The notes under the pieces: model-generated | What the model saw: the letters and a program-made list of their open reading frames with translations, nothing else | What the model was told of the DNA's origin: nothing | The model's database searches: none | Program-made: the position numbers and the translations under genes | Assembly (NCBI GenBank): GCA_031273365.1 | Contig: JAISSA010000231.1 | Coordinates: 1 to 6,198, forward strand | Direction of reading: 5' to 3' | Source: Synergistaceae bacterium | GTDB lineage: Bacteria; Synergistota; Synergistia; Synergistales; Aminobacteriaceae | Length of the DNA: 6,198 nucleotides | Part shown: in pieces, positions 1 through 6,098 of the stretch | How the letters are laid out: every line of letters begins with the position of its first letter | Numbering within the stretch: position 1 is the first letter of the stretch

Positions 1-471
1 AAAGAGGAGGGATACCGGGTCGACGTGACGGTCATGGCAGCGGGGGGCGAGTTCAGCAAACTCGGCATTCTGGAGCGCTACGAGGGACAGAAGGCGGACG
101 TCGGTTACGGCTGGTGGACGTCCCCCGCCACGCACGGCAAAACATATGACGGCATTCCCGAAACGGCGAAGCTGGTCGAGCTGAAATGCCGCATCGACAG
201 CTTCAGTGTTTACAATAGGTCGGGCGGAATTCTCTACGCCAACACCAGCCGGGACGGAGTTTACACAAAGCCTCCTCACAACGCGGACGCGCGCGCCGCG
301 ATCATGAAGGAACGCAACAGACCGCTGACCCCGGAGGAGCAGTCGACTCTCCTGGAGGGCCGAAGGCGGATGCTGGAAAACATGAAGCGCCGCGGCGCCG
401 CACCTGAAGAGATAACGCGCGCGCTGGCGATTTTGGGAAAGACCCCCCGGCTTCGTCAGGAATTTCTTTAG
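1..471 (+). CDS. 3' end of an unrecognised protein, truncated by the left edge
   Basis: The reading frame is open from base 1 (it begins KEEGYRVDV) to a TAG stop, so this is probably the C-terminal 156 residues of a longer protein. A GTG at 25 and an ATG at 34 could start it, and GAGGAGG at 4-10 resembles a ribosome binding site. The spacing to the GTG is 14 bases, however, which is longer than usual, so the match is probably a coincidence inside coding sequence. The first part, including VTVMAAGGEFSKLG and YGWWTSPATHGKTYDG, looks like a folded domain rich in Gly and aromatic residues. The last 60 or so residues are highly charged and probably helical (KERNRPLTPEEQ, then a run rich in Arg, Met and Glu). 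I see no signal peptide, membrane segment or catalytic motif I can name. The gene converges on the dehydrogenase gene and so is not part of the minus-strand operon. That it is a real gene is fairly sure; its function is unknown. Confidence 0.6.
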   Translation, partial: KEEGYRVDVTVMAAGGEFSKLGILERYEGQKADVGYGWWTSPATHGKTYDGIPETAKLVELKCRIDSFSVYNRSGGILYANTSRDGVYTKPPHNADARAAIMKERNRPLTPEEQSTLLEGRRRMLENMKRRGAAPEEITRALAILGKTPRLRQEFL

Positions 472-497
472 ATCGGGAGGCCCCAATGCCGTTCGGA

Positions 498-523
498 GTA
501 AGCGTTCAGGCTCAGGGGAGCAG
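498..523 (+). repeat. 26-base repeat, copy A
   Basis: The 26 bases starting GTAAGCGTTCAGGCTCAGGG match, at 23 of 26 positions, the minus strand of 1731-1756. They share 16 consecutive identical bases (CGTTCAGGCTCAGGGG). The first 12 bases recur a third time at 1704-1715. The two long copies lie in opposite orientation on either side of the dehydrogenase gene. This suggests a small dispersed intergenic element, REP-like or the remains of a mobile-element end. Only this window was searched, so genome-wide copy number is unknown. Confidence 0.6.
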
Positions 524-538
524 AGCCCGCTCAGCCCT

Positions 539-586
539 GGGCCGTCTGCCCTTCCTCAGATTTTTAAATGGGAAGGGCATTGGCCC
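539..586. terminator. Stem-loop between convergent genes
   Basis: GGGCC (539-543) and TGCCCTTCC (547-555) pair with GGAAGGGCA (571-579) and GGCCC (582-586). This gives 14 base pairs interrupted by a small internal loop, with a 15-base AT-rich loop at 556-570. It lies between the stop codons of two convergent genes, where a shared bidirectional terminator is expected. No clear T run follows the stem on either strand, so if it ends transcription it is not a classical intrinsic terminator. It may instead protect mRNA 3' ends. The rest of the 472-592 gap holds only repeat copy A. Confidence 0.5.
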
Positions 587-592
587 GATATT

Positions 593-1687
593 TCACTGAG
601 TGCCTGCCTGAACGGAGTTGGACGCACAGGGCGGATACACGCAATCTTCTACTTTAAAAGAAAGCGCCAGCTCCCGGCCAAGGGCCTTCAGGTCGGACCA
701 AATCGCCTCCCCCAAGCTTATCCCGTGCGCCGACTGCTCTGCGTGGCTCAGGTACTCCAGCTCGCCCGGCATATAGATCTCCTGCCCGTCTTTTTTTCGC
801 GAAGACTTCAGGCGCGTTATCATCAGGTCGACAGATTTTTTAAACAGCTTCGGATCCTGAAAGGCAGCGATGTCCACGGCACTGAAATAAAAGCCGATTT
901 TCCACGGATCTTCCTGCAGTTCCTGCGTCTCAGCGCCTGGTTGGATGGCGGTCCCGGTCAGTAAGCTGCAGAGAACGTTGACGACGATGGCGAGACCCGA
1001 GCCTTTATACCCGCCGAAGGGCAGAAAGGCCCCATTCAGGGCCGTCGCCGGGTCGTCCGTTTCGTCCCCTGCCTCGTCGAGCGCCAGACCTTTTTCAATT
1101 TTCTGTCCCTCCCTGAAAGCGTAAAGCACCTTGTTGTAGGCCGTTTTGCTGGTAGCGGCGTCGTACACCACCGGGTACTGCCGGTCTGCCGGTATGGCGA
1201 CGCAAACAGGATTTGTGCCGACGTTTTTGTCGATGCTCCCATGCACGGCTATTCTGGGTTTTGCGTTACAGAAGGCAAACCCGAGCATGTCGTGAGGCAG
1301 AGCGGTCATGGCGTAAGAGGCGGCCATGCCGAAATGCGTGCCGTTTTTGACGGCGGCGGACGCCACGCCCGTTTCTCTGGCTTTCTCGATGCATTTTGCC
1401 ATGGCGTAGCCGCCCGACGCGGATCCGGGCGCAAGGTCTCCGTCGATGAGAAGCGTTCCCGGGGTCTCTTTCAGCACCTTTATCCGGGGATTTTTGTTGA
1501 TGGCGCCGCTTTTCAGGCCGTCGACGTAATTTTTCACCTGAATGAGCCCGTGGCTGCGCACGCCTCGAAGTTCCGCCTCCATCAGATTATCGGACACCGT
1601 CGCGGCGTGTTGCGCCTCAAGCCCCGCCGCCTGGAAAACTTCTCTGCAAAATTCCGCCAATTTTTGTCTGTCTGCTTTTATCGTCAC
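593..1687 (-). CDS. Ldh2-family malate/L-lactate-type dehydrogenase
   Basis: This is a 364-residue cytosolic NAD(P)-dependent oxidoreductase of the Ldh2/MDH2 family. These enzymes interconvert 2-oxo and 2-hydroxy (or 2-amino/imino) acids and do not share the classical Rossmann-fold MDH design. Family marks seen: RGVRSHG (41-47, with the conserved His46), NGTHFG (115-120), VGTNP (156-160) and AIP (164-166) in the cofactor region, DAATS (176-180), then DETDDP (208-213) and FGGYKGSGL (224-232). The length is normal or slightly long, and the last 20 residues, rich in Cys, Pro and Ser, look like a loose tail. The start is GTG, with GAAGGGA at 1695-1701 placed 7 bases upstream. It is the last gene of the minus-strand run, and a strong stem-loop separates it from the binding-protein gene, which may lower or uncouple its expression. 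The family covers malate, lactate, ureidoglycolate, diketogulonate and cyclic imino acid substrates; I cannot choose among them. The family call is secure. Confidence 0.93.
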   Translation of the reverse strand: MTIKADRQKLAEFCREVFQAAGLEAQHAATVSDNLMEAELRGVRSHGLIQVKNYVDGLKSGAINKNPRIKVLKETPGTLLIDGDLAPGSASGGYAMAKCIEKARETGVASAAVKNGTHFGMAASYAMTALPHDMLGFAFCNAKPRIAVHGSIDKNVGTNPVCVAIPADRQYPVVYDAATSKTAYNKVLYAFREGQKIEKGLALDEAGDETDDPATALNGAFLPFGGYKGSGLAIVVNVLCSLLTGTAIQPGAETQELQEDPWKIGFYFSAVDIAAFQDPKLFKKSVDLMITRLKSSRKKDGQEIYMPGELEYLSHAEQSAHGISLGEAIWSDLKALGRELALSFKVEDCVYPPCASNSVQAGTQ

Positions 1688-1703
1688 GATAAATTCCCTT
1701 CAC

Positions 1704-1756
1704 GTAAGCGTTCAGAAGGGGGCAGAAAACCCGCCCCCCTGAGCCTGAACGTTTAC
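1704..1756 (-). repeat. Intercistronic stem-loop formed by inverted repeat copies B and C
   Basis: The left arm GTAAGCGTTCAG (1704-1715) pairs with CTGAACGTTTAC (1745-1756), with one G-U type pair in RNA. An inner stem pairs AGGGGGC (1717-1723) with the GCCCCCCT run (1733-1740), and the loop is about 9 bases. The right arm, 1731-1756 read on the minus strand, is repeat copy B, and the left arm is a shorter copy C. The structure fills the gap between the binding-protein stop and the dehydrogenase ribosome binding site. It has no trailing T run, so mRNA stabilisation or processing, leaving more binding-protein than dehydrogenase message, is likelier than termination. A 7-base tandem (CGTTTAC twice, 1750-1763) abuts it. 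Confidence 0.7.
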
Positions 1757-1762
1757 CGTTTA

Positions 1763-2794
1763 CTAAAGATCTTCTTTAATTTCGCCGGAAAGGTAGGGGT
1801 TGAGGTCGTTTGTGTAAAGCTCCTCGGCTTTGGCCGAGCCGGGTTCGACGAAGCCGTTGTCCTCCATCATTTTAAGCCAGAATCGCACCTTGACGGGATC
1901 GATGGCGTTTTCCGACGGGAAAATCGTGCCGCCGGCCTTGTCGGTATCGACATTCAGGTATTCGGCAGCGATTTTGATCGCGTCGTCATAATTGTTGTTT
2001 ATCCAGTGCTGGGTTTTGACCGTCGCGGCGATATAGGCCTTGACGACGTCGGGGTATTCCTGTATGAACCTCTCGCTGAAAGCGCGCGTGGAGTAGGAGC
2101 TGGCGGGACCATTGCCGGCGGCCGTTCCGATCTGCCACGTGTTGACCAGAGGCCGCACGCCGCCCCGTTGCAGGGCGGAAGCCGTGAAAACGGCGTGGAC
2201 CCCGGCCACGTCGATATGGCCCTGTCTCAATGCGTTCTCCGCCTGGTTGTCGGCCATGACGACCCACTCCACCTGGTCGCGCGTCAGCCCGTTCTGCCTC
2301 AGATACTCGGAAAAGAGAAGCTCAACGCAGCTCCCCACGTAAGCGATGGAGACTTTTTTGCCGACAAGGTCAGCGGCGGTCCTGATCGGGCTGTCTTCCT
2401 TCACGAGGTAAGTCATGTGCGTTTTTCTCGGGTCCGAATCGTCGAAGGAGCCCTGCAGCACCATCTTCAGCTTCGCCCCGGCCTCGCGGGCCTTGGCGAT
2501 AGTCAGGATATGACCCGTTCCAAAGAGGTGATTGTCGCCGTTTATCACCGACTGCGCAAGCATGCTGCCGGTCATGGAGCCCGTATACTCGATGTTCAGG
2601 CCGACTTCTTTGTAAAAGCCCAGTTTTTCGCCGATGTATATTTCATTGAAACCGGACATGGTCGGCACCCTGAGATCAAAAGGCCTGTCCAGTTTTCCGC
2701 CGACGAATCTGGGGCCGTTGCCCGAGGCCGCAGCCTCCGCGTCAATGGGCCCGGTCGCCGCCGCAAAAAAATAAAAAAAGCCAGAATACTCCAC
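1763..2794 (-). CDS. NitT/TauT-type ABC transporter substrate-binding protein
   Basis: This is the exported ligand-binding subunit of an ABC importer. The 343-residue frame opens at a GTG (GAAAGG at 2801-2806, 6 bases upstream). Mature-domain marks are typical of the NMT1/SsuA-like family: GEKLGFYKEVGLNIEY (55-70), the glycine-rich ligand loop near GSMTGSM (72-78), DLVGKKVSIAYVGS (142-155), a QAENALRQGHIDVAG region (184-198), a helix with ERFIQEYPDVVKAY (241-254), and WLKMMEDNGFV (306-316). As read from the GTG, the N-terminus (MEYSGFFYFFAAATG) is hydrophobic but has no positive charge. A better signal peptide lies in the neighbouring frame just upstream (see 2765-2811), so the real start is probably the ATG at 2811 with a one-base shift. 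No lipobox Cys is visible. The gene follows the permease by 61 bases if that ATG is used. The ligand is unknown; the enzyme neighbours suggest a carboxylic acid. Confidence 0.9.
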   Translation of the reverse strand: MEYSGFFYFFAAATGPIDAEAAASGNGPRFVGGKLDRPFDLRVPTMSGFNEIYIGEKLGFYKEVGLNIEYTGSMTGSMLAQSVINGDNHLFGTGHILTIAKAREAGAKLKMVLQGSFDDSDPRKTHMTYLVKEDSPIRTAADLVGKKVSIAYVGSCVELLFSEYLRQNGLTRDQVEWVVMADNQAENALRQGHIDVAGVHAVFTASALQRGGVRPLVNTWQIGTAAGNGPASSYSTRAFSERFIQEYPDVVKAYIAATVKTQHWINNNYDDAIKIAAEYLNVDTDKAGGTIFPSENAIDPVKVRFWLKMMEDNGFVEPGSAKAEELYTNDLNPYLSGEIKEDL

Positions 2795-2811
2795 ATTTTA
2801 CCTTTCAACAT
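2765..2811 (-). other. Out-of-frame signal peptide start of the binding-protein gene
   Basis: An ATG at 2809-2811 has AAAGGA (2821-2826) 9 bases upstream and encodes MLKGKMWSILAFFIFL: two Lys, then a hydrophobic core, as in a Sec signal peptide. This frame then reads arginine-rich nonsense and stops at 2596. The -1 frame continues into AAATGPIDAEAAASG and the binding-protein domain. The junction is T7-A-T7 on the coding strand (2765-2779). One extra T, or a -1 ribosomal slip on the second T run, would join them into a normal signal peptide with an Ala-rich cleavage region. Sequencing error, slipped-strand phase variation and programmed frameshifting are all possible. Confidence 0.65.
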
Positions 2812-2872
2812 TGCTGATCGTCCTTTCGTATGTGCATCAATAGTTTATTTGCCAGTGTCTGACCGGTGAGCT

Positions 2873-3700
2873 TTAATGCTGAGGAAGCAGGTCCTGTTTC
2901 CAGGACGTATACCGTCTTTCCAGGTACAGGAGGATGTAATTCGCCGTAAAACCCAGCACGGACATCAGGAAAATGCCGGCGTACATCCGCGGTATCAGGA
3001 ATTTCTGCTGGGCGTCGAACACGAGGAAGCCGAGCCCCGCTTTAGCGCCGACCATCTCGGCGGCGATGAGAACGAGGATGGACGTCGTGGCGCTCAGCCG
3101 GGCGCCGGTGAATATGTAGGGCAGGGACGCGGGCAGCACGACGCGGAAAAAGATCACCCTGTTGGAAGCGCCCATCGAACGGGCGGATTTTATCAGGAGC
3201 GGATCGACGTTTCTGACGCCCGCTGTGGTGTTGAGCAGGATGGGCCACTGCGTGCCCCAATAAATAATGGCTATTTTCGCCACTTCACCTATGCCGAAGA
3301 AAAGAATGAACACGGGGAAGAGAGCCAGTGCCGACGTCTGACGAAAGGCCTGCAGCAGAGGGTCGAGAAATTTCTCCATCGGCCTGAACCATCCGATCAG
3401 AAGCCCCAGGGACACGGAGACGATGAACCCGAGCGTAAAGCCGGACAGAGCGCGTTTCAGGCTGGCCGCCAGATGAACGAAAAACTCCCCCTTCACGATC
3501 ATGCCCCAGATCGTCCCGATGACGACGGAAAAAGGCGGCAGGAAAAAAGGATCGATCATTCCCAGTCGAGGCAGGCTCTCCCAGACGGCCAGAAAAATAA
3601 AAATCGCCGCGATGCGTTTGCAAAAGCCGAACAGGGCAATAATCCAGCCCCATACCCCTTTTGCGGGCTCATTTTGTCGTGCCCCGGTCAAAGTCTTCAC
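2873..3700 (-). CDS. NitT/TauT-type ABC transporter permease
   Basis: This is the 275-residue inner-membrane subunit of the importer, of the BPD_transp_1 (SsuC/TauC-like) family. Hydrophobic segments lie roughly at residues 28-44, 52-70, 88-104, 124-157, 203-219 and 238-261. The cytoplasmic coupling loop is clear: SARSMGASNRVIFFRVVLP (172-190) fits the EAA motif with its central Gly and terminal LP, which docks on the ATPase. GLGF (222-225) before the last helix is also typical of the family. The start is GTG with a GAGGGA site 7 bases upstream. The preceding 66-base gap holds three exact 10-base repeats. The binding-protein gene follows downstream. The partner ATPase is not in this run but is encoded divergently at the right end. 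The length is normal and I see nothing missing. Confidence 0.94.
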   Translation of the reverse strand: MKTLTGARQNEPAKGVWGWIIALFGFCKRIAAIFIFLAVWESLPRLGMIDPFFLPPFSVVIGTIWGMIVKGEFFVHLAASLKRALSGFTLGFIVSVSLGLLIGWFRPMEKFLDPLLQAFRQTSALALFPVFILFFGIGEVAKIAIIYWGTQWPILLNTTAGVRNVDPLLIKSARSMGASNRVIFFRVVLPASLPYIFTGARLSATTSILVLIAAEMVGAKAGLGFLVFDAQQKFLIPRMYAGIFLMSVLGFTANYILLYLERRYTSWKQDLLPQH

Positions 3701-3715
3701 TGTCGTTTCCCTCGA

Positions 3716-3745
3716 TTCTTACCGTTTCTTACCGTTTCTTACCGT
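3716..3745 (-). repeat. Three exact tandem copies of a 10-base unit
   Basis: On the plus strand TTCTTACCGT occurs at 3716-3725, 3726-3735 and 3736-3745 with no mismatch (ACGGTAAGAA on the coding strand). It lies in the 66-base gap between the dehydratase stop and the permease ribosome binding site. The 10-base period is close to one helical turn. It could be a slippage-prone spacer, a leader element, or a stack of protein sites. An ACGGTAA core also occurs next to the stem-loop at 1704-1756. Confidence 0.75.
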
Positions 3746-3766
3746 CAACGCTCAGGGCCTTTTCGT

Positions 3767-4942
3767 TCACTTCACCAGCAGCCTGTCGGAGTTCCGATAC
3801 GCGCTGTCGGTGATGTCCTGCCCCAGGCCGGGCAGTTCCGGCGCGGCATAGCGTCCTTTCACCGGCTGATAGTTGTGGGTGCAAAGCTCGACGTACTCCG
3901 GCAACAGGCTCTTCTGATGGTGTTCGTGGATGCAAAAGTTGGGGATGGCCGTCTCGGCGTGTATCGCCGCCGCCTCCGCGACGCCCGTTCCGGCGACGTG
4001 CGCCTGCAGGGTGATTTCGTAAGCATGAGCCAGATCGGCGATCTTCCTGAACTCCGACACCCCTCCGCAGGAGCCGATGTCCGGCTGCGCGACGTCAATG
4101 GAATGGTCGACAAAATAGGGCAGGTAGCCCCATCGCGTGTATATCCGCTCTCCCGACGCGATGGGAATGCTGATTTTTTCCCTGATCTTTTTCAGAAGAG
4201 GCGGATTGAGCGGAGTGTTGATCTCCTCATAGAAGAAGATATTGTACTCCTCGATCGCCCGGGCGAACTGTATGGCGCTCACCGTATCGGTGTGAGCATG
4301 GTTTTCTATGATGATGTCGACGTCCTCGCCGACCGCCTCCCTGATCGCCCGAACCCTTTCCACGCCCAGTTTGACTGAGGAGGGAGGCAGAGGACCCTCC
4401 AAATGCACGTTTTCCGTGCTTCCATCACGGTCGATGGCCAGAACATCCACCTTCACGGCATCATAACCATCGGCAAGCGCCTTCAGGGCTTCTTCCGCGT
4501 ACTCCTCCTTTTTGCTTTTGGCCTCCCGTATCGGCCCCCATCCGAGCTGAATCTGCGACGCGTAAACCCTCAGATCGTTTCTGCACTTCCCGCCCAGCAG
4601 TTTATAAAGCGGCAGGGACAACGCCTTGCCCTTTATATCCCACAGGGCAGTGTCGAGGGCACTGATGCCGGAGAAAACCACCGTGCCGCCGCCCTGTCCC
4701 CAGAAAGTTTTTTTGAAAAACTTTTCCCATATCGCCTCGGTATTGAAGGGATCCTGCCCGATGAGAAGCGCCGCGAGATCCCTGATCATCCCCGCGGCGG
4801 CGCTTCCGCCCACGCCGTAAGCCATCCCGGCCTCACCCAGGCCATATATCCCCTCGTCGGTGTCCACGCGGACCAGAATCGGCCTTTGCCCCGAGTTGGG
4901 ACGCCTGTGCACATGAAATATTTCTACCTGAGTGACTTTCAT
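3767..4942 (-). CDS. Enolase-superfamily (mandelate racemase/muconate lactonizing type) sugar-acid dehydratase or racemase
   Basis: The enzyme binds Mg2+ and abstracts the proton alpha to a carboxylate; most relatives dehydrate sugar acids. From the ATG it has 391 residues: an N-terminal capping domain (about 1-125) with the DEGIYGLGEAG strand and ALDTALWDIKGK helix, then a TIM barrel. Likely metal ligands are Glu213 (in IIENHAHTD), Glu239 (YEEIN) and Glu265 (SGERIYTR). Likely acid/base residues are His215 and His315 (LQAHVAG), with Asp288 (AQPD) supporting the latter. The second-strand motif is KVD (164-166), so the second Lys of the KxK pair used by mandelate racemase is absent. I chose the ATG at 4942 because AAGGAGG (4949-4955) sits 6 bases upstream of it; a TTG at 4948 directly abuts that site and is unlikely. 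It is the first gene of the minus-strand run, behind its own promoter. Galactonate-dehydratase-like relatives are the closest I recognise, but the substrate is not determined. Confidence 0.93.
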   Translation of the reverse strand: MKVTQVEIFHVHRRPNSGQRPILVRVDTDEGIYGLGEAGMAYGVGGSAAAGMIRDLAALLIGQDPFNTEAIWEKFFKKTFWGQGGGTVVFSGISALDTALWDIKGKALSLPLYKLLGGKCRNDLRVYASQIQLGWGPIREAKSKKEEYAEEALKALADGYDAVKVDVLAIDRDGSTENVHLEGPLPPSSVKLGVERVRAIREAVGEDVDIIIENHAHTDTVSAIQFARAIEEYNIFFYEEINTPLNPPLLKKIREKISIPIASGERIYTRWGYLPYFVDHSIDVAQPDIGSCGGVSEFRKIADLAHAYEITLQAHVAGTGVAEAAAIHAETAIPNFCIHEHHQKSLLPEYVELCTHNYQPVKGRYAAPELPGLGQDITDSAYRNSDRLLVK

Positions 4943-4948
4943 CTCCAA

Positions 4949-4955
4949 CCTCCTT
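4949..4955 (-). promoter_or_regulatory. Ribosome binding site that fixes the dehydratase start
   Basis: AAGGAGG on the minus strand is a near-perfect Shine-Dalgarno match. It is 6 bases from the ATG at 4940-4942 and 0 bases from the in-frame TTG at 4946-4948, so the ATG should be used. Confidence 0.8.
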
Positions 4956-5002
4956 AAATTTCCTAAAGCTTATATATCCAATATGTGTTATGTTGATGAG
5001 GA

Positions 5003-5031
5003 ATCCTATATCGAGCGCTTTAATTTGTCAA
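5003..5031 (-). promoter_or_regulatory. Promoter for the minus-strand operon
   Basis: Read on the minus strand, TTGACA (5026-5031) is a perfect -35 box. The -10 is either TAGGAT (5003-5008, 17-base spacer) or TATAGG (5005-5010, 15-base spacer). Transcription would start near 4996 and leave a leader of about 50 bases before the dehydratase ATG. The promoter call rests on motif matches alone. Confidence 0.6.
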
Positions 5032-5106
5032 TACCCCGGCGCACAACATGAGCATTGTCGCGATGCCGGCCGCTATTGGGCAAGGTTCGACGGCGCGATG
5101 CGGCAC

Positions 5107-5135
5107 TTGACAATGGGGTAATTAAAATATACTAT
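5107..5135 (+). promoter_or_regulatory. Promoter for the ABC ATPase gene
   Basis: TTGACA (5107-5112) is a perfect -35 box. The -10 is TACTAT (5130-5135, 17-base spacer) or TATACT (5128-5133, 15-base spacer), the same layout as the divergent promoter. The -35 boxes are 75 bases apart, back to back. Between them CGCGATGC occurs twice in direct orientation (5059-5066 and 5094-5101), a possible site for a shared regulator. No regulator gene is in the window. Confidence 0.6.
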
Positions 5136-5189
5136 CCTGATCAATTTAAGAATATCATTTGTCGATTACCGTCTGGAGGGGCAGGGCTT

Positions 5190-6041
5190 ATGCTTATGAC
5201 ACAGGAAAACACAAAGCGGGCTGCAAAGATACAGGTGCGCGGCATCAACAGGACTTTCAGGATCAGGCGTCCCAACGGCAGGGGCTACGACGAATTCGTC
5301 GCCGTGCAGGACGTCGATCTCGACGTTTACACGGGCGAGTTCCTCGCCGTCGTCGGACCGTCCGGCTGCGGCAAATCGACCCTTCTCGACCTTCTGGCGG
5401 GTCTTGACCGTGCGTCTTTCGGCGAGATCAGCATCGACGGGAAGGCCGTCACAGGCCCGGGGATGGACAGAGGGGTCGTCATGCAGGGATACGCGTTGTT
5501 TCCCTGGCTTACGGTCCAGGCGAACGTCGAGTTCGGACTTGAGATGAAAAAAACGCCAAAGAGTCAGCGCGTGGAGATCAGCAGGCATTATCTGGATCTC
5601 GTGGGACTTTCGGCTTTTGCCGGCAGGTACCCCCACGAAATATCGGGCGGAATGAAGCAGAGAGTCGCCATCGCCCGGGCGCTGGCTTTTGACCCGGACG
5701 TGCTGCTCATGGACGAACCCTTCGCGGCGCTGGACGCGCAGACGCGGGAGATTATGCAGGAAGAGCTTCTGGTCATCTGGGAAAAAACGAAAAAGACCAT
5801 CGTGTTCGTCACGCACGGCATCGACGAGGCGGTCTTTCTCGCCGACCGTATAGCGATAATGGATACCGCCCCCGGCAGGATAAAAGAAATTCTGAACGTC
5901 GACCTGGGCCGCCCGCGCAGGGGTGTGAGAGGCTCCGCGGAATTTGGCTGGATCAGACAAAAAGTGTGGCAGCTCCTCCAAAAGGAGATCTCCGGAGAGA
6001 ACGGCGAAGAAACGCCCGCCTGCTACAGCGTGGCAGTTTAA
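5190..6041 (+). CDS. NitT/TauT-type ABC transporter ATP-binding protein
   Basis: This is the 283-residue cytoplasmic ATPase that powers the importer. Counting from the ATG at 5190: Walker A GPSGCGKST (56-64), Q-loop with Gln99 in VVMQGYALFPW, signature ISGGMKQRVAIARAL (151-165), Walker B VLLMDEPFAALD (171-182, catalytic Glu176), and H-loop His209 in FVTHGIDEA. The C-terminal 40 or so residues (LGRPRRG and onward) are typical of SsuB/TauB-like proteins. The frame is open back to a GTG or ATG-like start near 5055, but the promoter at 5107-5135 lies inside that extension, and GGAGGGG (5175-5181) precedes the ATG at 5190, so I use 5190; an ATG at 5196 is also possible. It is transcribed away from its permease and binding protein across the shared control region. 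All catalytic motifs are intact. Confidence 0.94.
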   Translation: MLMTQENTKRAAKIQVRGINRTFRIRRPNGRGYDEFVAVQDVDLDVYTGEFLAVVGPSGCGKSTLLDLLAGLDRASFGEISIDGKAVTGPGMDRGVVMQGYALFPWLTVQANVEFGLEMKKTPKSQRVEISRHYLDLVGLSAFAGRYPHEISGGMKQRVAIARALAFDPDVLLMDEPFAALDAQTREIMQEELLVIWEKTKKTIVFVTHGIDEAVFLADRIAIMDTAPGRIKEILNVDLGRPRRGVRGSAEFGWIRQKVWQLLQKEISGENGEETPACYSVAV

Positions 6042-6064
6042 AGCCAGAGAAAAATTAACGGGGT

Positions 6065-6093
6065 CAGGGGACTACGTCCCCTGCGGGGTTTTT
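6065..6093 (+). terminator. Likely intrinsic terminator of the ATPase gene, with two competing hairpins
   Basis: It lies 24 bases after the ATPase stop. CAGGGGAC (6065-6072) and GTCCCCTG (6076-6083) form a perfect 8-base-pair stem with a TAC loop. A second hairpin, CCCC (6078-6081) with GGGG (6085-6088), uses the same C run and is followed directly by TTTTT (6089-6093). The T run supports termination on the plus strand; the overlap means only one of the two hairpins can form at a time. Confidence 0.65.
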
Positions 6094-6098
6094 GTCGG

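Noticed and set aside
2852..2866. Small hairpin between the permease and binding-protein genes
   Set aside because: Only five base pairs, one of them G-U; too weak to call.
1241..2869. A 542-residue open frame on the plus strand
   Set aside because: It lies wholly antisense to the dehydrogenase and binding-protein genes, which have clear family motifs. Its translation is rich in His, Arg and Gly with no recognisable domain, as expected for the complement of a GC-rich gene.
2876..4378. A 500-residue open frame on the plus strand
   Set aside because: It is antisense to the permease and dehydratase genes, has the same shadow composition, and has no domain or ribosome binding site I can support.
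4946..4948. TTG start for the dehydratase
   Set aside because: The AAGGAGG site directly abuts it, leaving no spacing; the ATG two codons later has the normal 6-base spacing.
5138..5157. TGAT...ATCA inverted repeat as an operator downstream of the ATPase promoter
   Set aside because: The arms are only 4 bases in AT-rich sequence, which is expected by chance.
5055..5189. A 45-residue N-terminal extension of the ABC ATPase
   Set aside because: The extension would cover the TTGACA promoter, its residues match no ABC ATPase N-terminus, and a good ribosome binding site precedes the ATG at 5190.
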